A stretch of 64,000 nucleotides of DNA from Mycolicibacterium aurum (GTDB taxonomy: Bacteria; Actinomycetota; Actinomycetes; Mycobacteriales; Mycobacteriaceae). Position 1 is the stretch's first letter, and each line of letters starts with the position of its first letter. Below the pieces are notes generated by a model that made no database searches, was not told the DNA's origin, and worked only from the letters and a program-made list of their open reading frames with translations. Location of the stretch: positions 868,001 to 932,000 of the forward strand of contig LT549889.1 in assembly GCA_900078775.1 (NCBI GenBank), written 5' to 3'. A program made the position numbers and the translations under genes. Positions 7,936 to 15,704 of the stretch are shown here, in pieces.

Positions 7936-9108
7936 ATGGACTTCTCACGTGTCGAACTGTCCGACGAGGACAAGGCGTTCCAGACCGAGCTCCGCGAGCT
8001 GTTGTCCCGGGTGGTCACCGAGGAGGTGATCCGCCGCGACCGGGAGACCGGTGACAACTTCGACGAGGGTGTGCACCTGGCCCTCGGCGCGGCCGGGTAC
8101 CTGGAACGCGAGTTCAAATCCGAAGCCGACGGCGGCTTCACCCGGATCCAGCGCCGCATCTGGGCCCTGGAGCGGCGCCGTGCCGAGGTTCCGTGGGTGA
8201 CCTGGGGGACCACCATCATGATCGCCCGGTCGGTGGCCAAGTTCAGCACCCCGGAGGTCCGCGACGAGGTGCTGCGCGGCGTCTTCGACGGCACCGTCCG
8301 GATGTGCCTGGGCTACACCGAACCCGAGGGCGGCTCCGACGTCGCCACCTGCAAGACCCGCGCGGTGCGCGACGGCGACCAGTGGGTGATAAACGGCTCC
8401 AAGATGTTCACCACCGGTGCGCACAACTGCCAGTACACCTTCCTGATCACCAACACCGACCCGGATGCGCCTAAACACAAGAGTCTCACCATGTTCCTGG
8501 TGCCGCTGGACACCCCGGGGGTGGAGATCCAGGGCATCCGGACCGTCGACGGCGACCGCACCAACATCGTCTACTACTCCGACGTCCGCGTCGACGACAA
8601 GTACCGGATGGGCGATGTGAACGGCGGCTGGACCGTGGTGCGCGAACCGCTGGACGCCGAGCACGGCGCGGTAGCCGCGGCCGACGACGGCCTCGACGAC
8701 GTCGCGATCATGTCGCATCAGGCGATGTTCCTGGCCGAGGCCGCCGATAACGTCGCCGCCCTGGTGACCCGGACGGGCTCCATCTCCGACGGGTCGGTCG
8801 CCTACCGGTTGGGCCGCGCCCACGCCCGCCTGGAGGTGGCGCTGTCCAGCCCGAGCATCTTCGGCCGGGTCGCCATCGCGCAGACCATGCGCGACATCTC
8901 GCCGGACTTGATGGACATCGCGGGTTCGGTTGCGGCCCTCCCGATCGGCGTCGACGGCGGGGCCGATGACCGCAGCGAGTACGTGTACCGGTTCGCCCCG
9001 CTGGTCGGCATCTACGGCGGCACCCTGGAGGTGTTCCGCAACATGATCGCCCAGCATGTGCTGGGGATGGGCAAGCCGAACTACTCCCCGCCGGCCAAGG
9101 CTTCCTAG
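7936..9108 (+). CDS. Acyl-CoA dehydrogenase, long subunit of a pair
   Basis: 390 residues, starting 2 bp after its partner with AGGAGGG upstream. It shows the flavin-binding segment GYTEPEGGSDVATCKT, the beta-domain sequence WVINGSKMFTTGA, and a C-terminal IYGGTLEVFRNMIAQHVLG. In medium-chain dehydrogenases the catalytic Glu lies in YEGT. Here this reads YGGT, so the base must come from another position, as in several actinobacterial FadE proteins. Together with the 348-residue subunit it should introduce the 2,3 double bond and feed the crotonase encoded at the start of this operon. It is the last gene of the operon and converges on the frameshifted amidohydrolase. Confidence 0.9.
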   Translation: MDFSRVELSDEDKAFQTELRELLSRVVTEEVIRRDRETGDNFDEGVHLALGAAGYLEREFKSEADGGFTRIQRRIWALERRRAEVPWVTWGTTIMIARSVAKFSTPEVRDEVLRGVFDGTVRMCLGYTEPEGGSDVATCKTRAVRDGDQWVINGSKMFTTGAHNCQYTFLITNTDPDAPKHKSLTMFLVPLDTPGVEIQGIRTVDGDRTNIVYYSDVRVDDKYRMGDVNGGWTVVREPLDAEHGAVAAADDGLDDVAIMSHQAMFLAEAADNVAALVTRTGSISDGSVAYRLGRAHARLEVALSSPSIFGRVAIAQTMRDISPDLMDIAGSVAALPIGVDGGADDRSEYVYRFAPLVGIYGGTLEVFRNMIAQHVLGMGKPNYSPPAKAS

Positions 9109-9115
9109 CGCGAGG

Positions 9116-10347
9116 CTAACGGGCGGCCAGCACCGGGGGCTGGGCCGCGGCCGGGTCCGGGTTGGCGATCGGCAGGCCCATGAACCGGCGCGCGTTGTCT
9201 CCCATGAAGTCGTAGCTGCGCCGCACGTCCATACCCTCGGCGTATTTCCAGAAGCCCCGCGGTTCGGGCAGACCCTCCGGGTGCGGGTAGTCCGAACCGA
9301 ACATCACCTTGTCCCAGCCGACGGTGCTGACCACGTCGGACACGCAGCCCTCCCAGAACGGGCTGACCCAGATGTTGCGGCGGAACACGTCGTGCGGGTG
9401 CTCCGGGAAGTTCTGCGGCATCTTCTTCTGCAGATCCTCGAAGTCGTTGAACAACGGGAAGATCCAGCCGCTGCCGTTCTCCACGCTGGCGATCCGCAGC
9501 TTCGGGAACCGGGTCAGGGTGCCGTGGCAGATCAACGCGGTGATCATGTCGGCGATCTCGCGATGGCCCAGCACCATCCAGCGGAATGCGCTCTGGGTCA
9601 TGAAGTTCTGGGTGTGCGCGGGCTCCCACTTGTTGACGTAGTCGTCCAGCGGCGGGTAGCTGGCGTGCAGCACGATGGGCAGGCCGGCGGCCTCCACGTC
9701 GCGCCAGAACGGGTCGAACTCACCCAGCGCGGGGGAGCGCCAGCCGTGCAGACCGTTCACCGGTCCGGGTTTGATCAGGGCGGCCTTGGCGCCGCGGTCC
9801 AGGATCCACTCCAACTCGCGCTGGGCGGCGTCGACCTCGGACAGGTTCAGGATCGGCGTGGTGAACAGCCGGTCGGCGTAGTTGAACGACCAGTGCTCAC
9901 AGATCCACTCGTTGAGCGCGTGCACGATGGCCAGCGTCAGCGCGGGATCGTCGGCGCTGGAGTGCTCCACCAGGCTGCCCAGGGTCGGGTAGTTCAGCGC
10001 CTCGCGCACCCCCTGCCGGTCCAGTTCGGCGATCCGCGCCTCGGGATTGCGGGTGGCCTCGGGGCCTCGATGGCCCGGCCCTGCATCTCCCGCAGGGTCA
10101 GGCCGTCGGTGTTCTCGCCGGCGAAGAACTTCTCGTGCGCGCCGGGGGCGGCCACCCGCTCGAAGGTCGGGTTGGGGATGAAGTCGGTGACCCGGTTGTT
10201 GATCACCACCCGGGTCTGCTTGCCGAACTGGGCGTATTGCACGGCCCGGCTGTACTTCTCGGGTAGGAACTTGGTCAGCGCATCACCGGTCTCATACATG
10301 TGCTGGTCGGCATCGAAGATCGGTGCGTCCCGGAACTGCTCGGTCAT
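9116..10347 (-). pseudogene. Amidohydrolase gene with a single-base frameshift
   Basis: Two overlapping minus-strand frames together make one amidohydrolase_2 protein of about 410 residues. The first (from 10347) begins MTEQFRDAPIFDADQHMYE and runs through FIPNPTF to REMQGRAIEAP. It then falls out of frame near 10060-10065 and stops at 9994. The second continues as EATRNPEARIAELDRQG and ends with the metal motif MFGSDYPHPEGL. The shift is explained by one missing base in the run of four G on the plus strand at 10061-10064. It could be a real decaying gene or a homopolymer sequencing error. No other lesion is visible and the rest aligns well with the paralogue at 3197-4447. It lies downstream of the Ltp and DUF35 genes in the same direction, separated by 84 bp. 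Confidence 0.8.
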
Positions 10348-10431
10348 CGGATGCTGCCTTTCTCAGGAGGCCGAGATCGACGAAATGGTGGGATCCACTC
10401 GCACTTTTTCACCCGTCTGTTCGTTTGGGCG

Positions 10432-11577
10432 TCATAGAGACAGCACCGTCGCGCCGGCGGTGCCGGGGGCGCCGTAGAGCTGGGCGAAGCCGACCCGCGG
10501 GTTGCCCGGGACCTGCCGGTCGCCGGCCTCGCCGCGCAACTGGCGGACCAGTTCGTGGATCTGGCGCAGCCCGGACGCGCCGATCGGCTCGCCGTTGGCG
10601 ATCAGCCCGCCGTCGGTGTTGATCGGCAGCGACCCGCCGATCTCGGTGGCGCCCTCGGCCAGCAGCTTCTCCTGATCCCCGTCGGCGCAGAAACCGCACT
10701 CGGCCATGTGGATGATCTCCGCGCCGGCGTCGGTGTCCTGCAGTTGCACCACATCCACGTCTTCGGGTGCGACACCGGCCTTCTCGAATGCCGCCCGCGC
10801 CGCGTACACCGTCGGCGCGACGTCCTCGACGACCGGGGCGCAGGTGGTGTTCACCTCGTACGCCCCGTACCGGCGGGTACGGACCTCGACCGCGCGCAGG
10901 TACACCGGCTTGGAGGTGTACTTGTGCGCCAGGTCGGCCCGGCACATCACCACCGCGGCCGCGCCCTCGTCGGGTGCGCAGAACATGTACTGGGTCAGCG
11001 GGTAGTTCAGCATCGCCGAGTTGAGGATGTCGTCCTCGCTGATCGGCTTGCGTCGGAACGCATTGGGATTCAACGCCCCGTTGCGGAAGTTCTTGTTGGC
11101 CACCTTGGCCAGGGTGCGGTGAGAGATGTTGTGCTCGTGCAGGTACCGGTTGGCCTTCATCCCGAAGAACTGGGTGGTCAGGTACTGGCCGTTCTCGGCG
11201 TACCAGCTCGGCATGCCGACCAGCGCCGGATCCTCGGTGAAGGCGCCGCGCGGATGCTTGTCCAGGCCGACGGCGATGCCGATGTCGTAGTCACCCAGCC
11301 GGATACCGTCCGCGCAGGCCTTGGCCGCACTCGCCGCCGTCGCGCAGGCGTTGAAGACGTTGGTGAACGGAATGCCGGACAACCCGACCATGCCCACGAT
11401 GGCGTCCGGGTTGGCGACCGTCCAGCTGCCGCCCGTCGCGGCCCCGATGTCCTTCCACTGGACGCCGGCGTCGGCGACCGCGGCGAAGATGGCATCCACA
11501 CCCATCTCCATCGCCGACTTGCCCTCGAATCGGCCGAACGGGTGCAGGCCGACCCCGATGATGGCTACGTCATGCAT
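10432..11577 (-). CDS. Thiolase-family lipid-transfer protein (Ltp/SCP-x type)
   Basis: 381 residues from ATG, with AAGGAG 8 nt upstream. It has a thiolase fold, with VAIIGVGLHPFGRFEGKSAM at the N-terminus, a nucleophile-region motif NVFNACATAASAA, and near the C-terminus NTDGGLIANGEPIGASGLRQ. In true thiolases the last motif contains His (GHPxGA). Here it is GEP, so the catalytic set is non-standard. Related Ltp proteins work with DUF35 partners, either as thiolases or as retro-aldolases (Ltp2 in steroid side-chain degradation). The DUF35 gene is directly upstream, ending 2 bp before this start. I infer a C-C cleaving Ltp-DUF35 complex acting on a CoA ester. Confidence 0.87.
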   Translation of the reverse strand: MHDVAIIGVGLHPFGRFEGKSAMEMGVDAIFAAVADAGVQWKDIGAATGGSWTVANPDAIVGMVGLSGIPFTNVFNACATAASAAKACADGIRLGDYDIGIAVGLDKHPRGAFTEDPALVGMPSWYAENGQYLTTQFFGMKANRYLHEHNISHRTLAKVANKNFRNGALNPNAFRRKPISEDDILNSAMLNYPLTQYMFCAPDEGAAAVVMCRADLAHKYTSKPVYLRAVEVRTRRYGAYEVNTTCAPVVEDVAPTVYAARAAFEKAGVAPEDVDVVQLQDTDAGAEIIHMAECGFCADGDQEKLLAEGATEIGGSLPINTDGGLIANGEPIGASGLRQIHELVRQLRGEAGDRQVPGNPRVGFAQLYGAPGTAGATVLSL

Positions 11578-11579
11578 GA

Positions 11580-12002
11580 TCAGGCTCCTTTGACGGGTGC
11601 GAAGGCGAAGGTGACGATCTCGTCCCCGTCGGCATCGGTGGCGAACGGAATCACGCTGAGCTCGACCTCCATACCGAACTCCAGTGCGGCCGGGTCATTC
11701 TCGGTGAGCCGGCCCTCGACCCGGATGGTGTCACCGAGCTGCACCAGTCCGACGCCGAACGGCACGAAATCCTTACCGGTGGGTCCCTGGTACGGAGGGC
11801 CGGGCGGGAAACCCTGGGTGGTCCAGGCGACCAGGGTGCCGCGCCGGGGCAGGGGTTGCGGGCTCATCGCATCGCTGCTGCAGGCGGGACAGTGGCGCTG
11901 CACCGGGAATGTGGACGACCCGCACGCGCCGCACCGGGCACCGATCAGCTTGGGCTCGGCGTCCGGCCAGGTGAAAATGCCCTCTGCCAGTGCTTTCTGC
12001 AT
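11580..12002 (-). CDS. DUF35/OB-fold zinc-ribbon acyl-CoA binding protein
   Basis: 140 residues from ATG with GAGGAG upstream. An N-terminal rubredoxin-like zinc ribbon (CGAC...CPAC, residues about 28-43) is followed by an OB fold (TLVAWTTQGFPPGPP...VRVEGRL type). Such proteins are obligate partners of Ltp/thiolase-like enzymes, where they help bind the CoA ester. Gene order and the 2-bp spacing to the Ltp gene support a heteromeric complex. It is the first gene of a leftward transcription unit controlled from the operator at 12038-12056. Confidence 0.88.
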   Translation of the reverse strand: MQKALAEGIFTWPDAEPKLIGARCGACGSSTFPVQRHCPACSSDAMSPQPLPRRGTLVAWTTQGFPPGPPYQGPTGKDFVPFGVGLVQLGDTIRVEGRLTENDPAALEFGMEVELSVIPFATDADGDEIVTFAFAPVKGA

Positions 12003-12037
12003 GCAAATCTCCTCGCCACCGATATTCCGCAGATGCC

Positions 12038-12056
12038 AACTGTAATTCTTACAGTA
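12038..12056. promoter_or_regulatory. Island operator site B
   Basis: AACTGTAATTCTTACAGTA contains a perfect inverted repeat ACTGTAA-ttc-TTACAGT (15 of 16 consensus positions in the extended site). It lies between the divergent DUF35 gene (start 12002) and aldehyde dehydrogenase gene (start 12092), so one bound dimer could control both directions. Confidence 0.75.
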
Positions 12057-12091
12057 TCGTAGCTTGATAACACCCGGAACTGGAGGTTGTG

Positions 12092-13627
12092 GTGAGCGAG
12101 ATCGTGGCCGAAACGACGAGCGTGGAGATCGGCAGGCGCGCGGCCGGCCGCGCCGAGCCCCGGATGCTCATCGACGGCGAGCTGGTCTCTGCCGCCTCCG
12201 GTGCGGAGTTCGACAATGCCAGTCCGGCAACGGGTCTGGTGCTCGGGACCACCGCCGCCGCTGGCGCCGAGGACATGGACCGCGCCATCGGTGCGGCCCG
12301 GCGCGCCTTCGATGGCTCCGACTGGCCGACCAACCGGGCGCTGCGGCAACGGGTGCTGCTGCAGTTGCAGGACGCCCTCGAGTCCGACAAAGAGGAGCTG
12401 CGCGAGGAACTGATCGCCGAGGTCGGCTGCCCGGCGATGACGACGCAAAATGCGCAACTGGACTGGCCGCTGGCCGACGCGCTGCGCTACCCGGCCCGGT
12501 TGGTCGACGAGTTCGAATGGGAACGCCGCCTCGACGGTGGTGGGCTGTTCGGGGACCGCAACGCGCGCACTGTGGTCAAGGAGGCCGTCGGCGTCGTCGC
12601 GGCCATCACCCCGTCGAACTTCCCGATCGAGGTGATCCTCAACAAACTCGGCCCGGCGCTGGCCGCCGGGAACACCGTGGTGCTCAAGCCGGATCCGAAC
12701 ACCCCGTGGAACGCCACCCGGCTGGGACGGCTCATCGCGGAACGCACCGATATCCCGGCCGGCGTGGTCAACGTGGTCCCCACCGCGTCGAACGAGGTGG
12801 CCGGGCGGCTGGGCACCGACCCGCGGGTGGACATGGTGTCCTTCACCGGGTCCACCGCAGTGGGCAGGCACCTCATGCGGGTGGGTGCGGACACCATGAA
12901 ACGCACCTTCCTCGAGCTCGGTGGCAAGTCGGCGATGATCGTGCTCGACGACGCCAACCCGGGTCATGTGATTCCCGGCGCCATCGGCGCCTGCGTGCAC
13001 GCGGGCCAGGCCTGTGCGGCGAACACCCGGATGCTGGTGCACCGCAGCCTGTTCGACGAGGCACTTGCCAATGTGACGATGGCCTTCGGCGGGGTGCCGG
13101 TCGGGGATCCGGCGTTGCCGACCACCCTGGTCGGCCCGCTGATCAGCGCGGCGCAACAGCAACGGGTGCTCGACGCGATCGAGGGGGCGCGGCGGGACGG
13201 CGCGCAGATCGCGGTCGGTGGCGGGGTGCCCGACGGGCTGGCCGAGCACCTGCGCGGCGGGCATTTCGTGGCCCCCACGGTGATCGTGGGCGCCGACCCG
13301 AAGTCGTCCATCGCCCAGGACGAGGTGTTCGGGCCGGTGCTGGTGCTCATCCCGTTCGACGATGACGACGAGGCGGTGCGGATCGCCAACGACAGTGCCT
13401 TCGGGCTGGCCGGTGCGGTGGTGTCGAAGTCCCCGGAGCGGGCGATGGGCGTTGCGCGGCGCATCCGCACCGGCGCGATCGGCGTGAACGGCGGGATGTA
13501 CTACGGCGCCGACGCACCGTTCGGCGGTTTCAAGAACAGCGGGGTCGGGCGGCAGTGCGGCATCGAGGGTTTCGCGCAGTACACCGAGACCAAGACCATC
13601 GGCTGGCGGCTGCCCCGTCAGGGCTGA
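12092..13627 (+). CDS. NAD(P)-dependent aldehyde dehydrogenase
   Basis: 511 residues from the GTG at 12092 (GGAGG ends 5 nt before it; the adjacent GTG at 12089 is too close). Aldehyde dehydrogenase motifs: ITPSNFP with the catalytic-site Asn near residue 170, FLELGGKSAMIVL containing the general-base Glu, HAGQACAANTR with the nucleophilic Cys, and EVFGPVL near the C-terminus. It oxidises an aldehyde to the acid, which could then be activated by one of the two acyl-CoA synthetases of the island. The stop overlaps the convergent TetR gene by 10 bp. Confidence 0.93.
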   Translation: MSEIVAETTSVEIGRRAAGRAEPRMLIDGELVSAASGAEFDNASPATGLVLGTTAAAGAEDMDRAIGAARRAFDGSDWPTNRALRQRVLLQLQDALESDKEELREELIAEVGCPAMTTQNAQLDWPLADALRYPARLVDEFEWERRLDGGGLFGDRNARTVVKEAVGVVAAITPSNFPIEVILNKLGPALAAGNTVVLKPDPNTPWNATRLGRLIAERTDIPAGVVNVVPTASNEVAGRLGTDPRVDMVSFTGSTAVGRHLMRVGADTMKRTFLELGGKSAMIVLDDANPGHVIPGAIGACVHAGQACAANTRMLVHRSLFDEALANVTMAFGGVPVGDPALPTTLVGPLISAAQQQRVLDAIEGARRDGAQIAVGGGVPDGLAEHLRGGHFVAPTVIVGADPKSSIAQDEVFGPVLVLIPFDDDDEAVRIANDSAFGLAGAVVSKSPERAMGVARRIRTGAIGVNGGMYYGADAPFGGFKNSGVGRQCGIEGFAQYTETKTIGWRLPRQG

Positions 13628-14310
13628 CGGGCCAGGCTCTCGGCGCGATCGAGGATGCAGGTGAGCACATACTCGAAGTTGATGTCGTCGGCCACGCCCA
13701 TCCGGTGACCGCGGCCGGTCGCCTCGGCGATGTGCGGGGTGGCGGTGGCGTCGATGAGGCGGCGTTCCCCGTCCCGGCGCGGGGCGACGCCGGGCATCTT
13801 GTCCTGCAGGCGTTCCATGATGACGGTGCCGCGGACGTGGGTGGCGATCGCCGAGTAGGTGTCGAAGGCGTCCTCGGCGGACAGACCGGCGCGAACCAGG
13901 GCCGCCACCGGGGGCTCCAGCTTCCGGATCGCGCCCTGTACGGCCGCGCGCCCGTAGGATCCGCGGATCAGGACCAGGTCACACAGGATCGGCTTGGCGC
14001 GGAACGTCTTCCGCATGATCCGGGCGTGATGGGCCAGCGACTCGCGCCAGTTGTCGGCGTCGATGCTGGGTGCGGTGAAATCGTACTCGTCCAGCGCCCG
14101 GTCGGTCATGGCGTCGAGCAGATCGTCCTTGCGGCGGAAGTACCAGTAGATGCTGGTGACGCCGACATCGAGGTGCCTGGCCAACTGCGGCATGCTCAGG
14201 TTGTCGATGGACACCTCGGCGGCCACCTCGAACGCCCCGGTCACGATCTCCTCGACACTGATCGACCCGCGTTCGCGGCGTTGGCGTTTGGCGTCGGTGC
14301 GGGCGGTCAT
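13618..14310 (-). CDS. TetR/AcrR family regulator, candidate master repressor of the island
   Basis: 230 residues. The N-terminal helix-turn-helix is typical of TetR: ISVEEIVTGAFEVAAE, then LSMPQLARHLDVGVTSIYWYFRRKDDLLDAM (recognition helix TSIYWYF). The C-terminal domain is helical and ligand-binding in type. It is the second gene of a leftward unit behind the P450 (gap 13 bp), whose promoter carries the only perfect copy of the TACTGTAA-N3-TTACAGTA operator. Being the only regulator inside the 30-kb island, it is the obvious candidate for binding all five operator copies and for autoregulation. The effector is unknown, probably a CoA ester or pathway substrate. Confidence 0.9.
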   Translation of the reverse strand: MTARTDAKRQRRERGSISVEEIVTGAFEVAAEVSIDNLSMPQLARHLDVGVTSIYWYFRRKDDLLDAMTDRALDEYDFTAPSIDADNWRESLAHHARIMRKTFRAKPILCDLVLIRGSYGRAAVQGAIRKLEPPVAALVRAGLSAEDAFDTYSAIATHVRGTVIMERLQDKMPGVAPRRDGERRLIDATATPHIAEATGRGHRMGVADDINFEYVLTCILDRAESLARQP

Positions 14311-14323
14311 CGGTGCGCGGGTC

Positions 14324-15547
14324 TCAGGAGATCGGATCGAAGGTGACCGGCACCGCGGTGGGGGACCGGAACGGCTGACCGAAGATGTGCGGGTCGTCCG
14401 AGGTGTCGAGCGCGATGTTGGTCACCCGGCGGAGCAGGCATTCGAGCGCGACCCGGGTTTCCATCCGGGCCAGATGCAGACCCAGGCAGGTGTGCTCACC
14501 GGCCGCGAAGGTGATGTGCGGCACTCGTTTCCGGAAGATGTCGAACTCCCCGGCGCGTTCCCAGCGGTTCTCGTCGCGGTTGGCCGACCCGATGCAGACA
14601 TCGATGACGGCCCCTGCCGGCAGCGGCACCCCGTCGAGTTCGGTGGCGACGCTGGCCGAGCGCTGCACCGTGGTCAGCGGTGTCTCATAACGCAGGCCCT
14701 CCTCGATGGCCTGCCCGATCAGTTCGTGATCGGCCTGCACCGCGGCGAACTGGTCGGGGTGGGTGAGCAGCAGGTACAGCAGATTCCCCGAGGACCGGTA
14801 GGTGGTCTCCAGGCCGGCGGGCAGCAGTAGGCGCAGGAAGGAGTAGATCTCCTCGTCGGTGAGCTTCTCGCCGTCGATGTCGGCGGTGACCAGATCGCCG
14901 ATGATGTCCTCGGTCGGTTTGCAGCGCCGCAACTCGATCTGGTTGAGGAAGTAGTCCTTGAGCGCCGCCGACGCCTCGAACGCGCGCTTGTACTTCACGT
15001 GGTAGCTGATCAACTCCACGGCGCGCTGCCGGAACCAGGCCAGATCCTCCTCGGGCAGGCCGAGCAGCTTGGAGATCACCCGGGTGGGGAATTCGAAGGT
15101 GAAGTCGCGGACCAGGTCCGCGCGGCCGGTGTCGATGAACTCGTCGATGAGTTGTTCGCAGATGGGTCGGACGATCTCGGGTTCCCAGCGCGCCAGCGAT
15201 TTGGCCTTGAAGGCGGTGGTCACCAGATTGCGGTGGGCCCGGTGCAGATGGCCCTCCATGGCCAGGATGGACGGGCCGATGAACAGGCCGATGGTGTCGT
15301 CATAGATCTTGGAGTTGAACGACTTTCCGTCCCGGAACACGGTGTTCACCGCGTCGTAGGAGACCGCGGCGTACTGGTGCTCGGGCCGGAATTCGTCGGG
15401 GGTCTTGGACCAGTCCATGACGCTGCCCTGGAACACCCCGTGCCGGGCCCGGTGCGCGTCGAAGTACGGGTAGGGGTCGCGGAGCAGGTTGAAGGAGTCA
15501 CCCAGTTCCGCCAAGAGGTCGGTTTCGTCGTGCGTCTGGCTGCTCAC
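14324..15547 (-). CDS. Cytochrome P450
   Basis: 407 residues from ATG. It is soluble, without a membrane anchor, as in bacterial P450s. The I-helix motif is LLPAGLETTYRSS (Glu in place of the usual Asp before Thr). The ExxR motif is in EEGLRYETPL. The heme loop is FAAGEHTCLGLHLARME, with Cys as the axial thiolate; the first Gly of the usual FGxGxHxC is Ala. A monooxygenase acting early in the pathway, for example hydroxylating a ring or methyl group, is likely. No ferredoxin or ferredoxin reductase gene lies nearby, so electrons must come from elsewhere. It is divergent from the aldehyde dehydrogenase at 15705 across operator C. Confidence 0.92.
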   Translation of the reverse strand: MSSQTHDETDLLAELGDSFNLLRDPYPYFDAHRARHGVFQGSVMDWSKTPDEFRPEHQYAAVSYDAVNTVFRDGKSFNSKIYDDTIGLFIGPSILAMEGHLHRAHRNLVTTAFKAKSLARWEPEIVRPICEQLIDEFIDTGRADLVRDFTFEFPTRVISKLLGLPEEDLAWFRQRAVELISYHVKYKRAFEASAALKDYFLNQIELRRCKPTEDIIGDLVTADIDGEKLTDEEIYSFLRLLLPAGLETTYRSSGNLLYLLLTHPDQFAAVQADHELIGQAIEEGLRYETPLTTVQRSASVATELDGVPLPAGAVIDVCIGSANRDENRWERAGEFDIFRKRVPHITFAAGEHTCLGLHLARMETRVALECLLRRVTNIALDTSDDPHIFGQPFRSPTAVPVTFDPIS

Positions 15548-15582
15548 CCGTCGCCCCCGTCATCGTCGCACTGATGAAGAAC

Positions 15583-15601
15583 TACTGTAATGCTTACAGT
15601 A
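15583..15601. promoter_or_regulatory. Island operator site C (perfect palindrome)
   Basis: TACTGTAA-TGC-TTACAGTA is a perfect 8+8 inverted repeat, the reference copy of the island operator. It lies 36 bp upstream of the P450-TetR unit and about 100 bp upstream of the divergent aldehyde dehydrogenase gene, consistent with TetR autoregulation. Confidence 0.8.
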
Positions 15602-15704
15602 ACAGATCCCGTCATATCGAAACATGGTCTTTCCTGTAGTGATCCGGTGCTGTTGGATGGGGGTGCGGCGGCAACCGTCAGCGTTACCGGAGGGAGTTCG
15701 GCAG

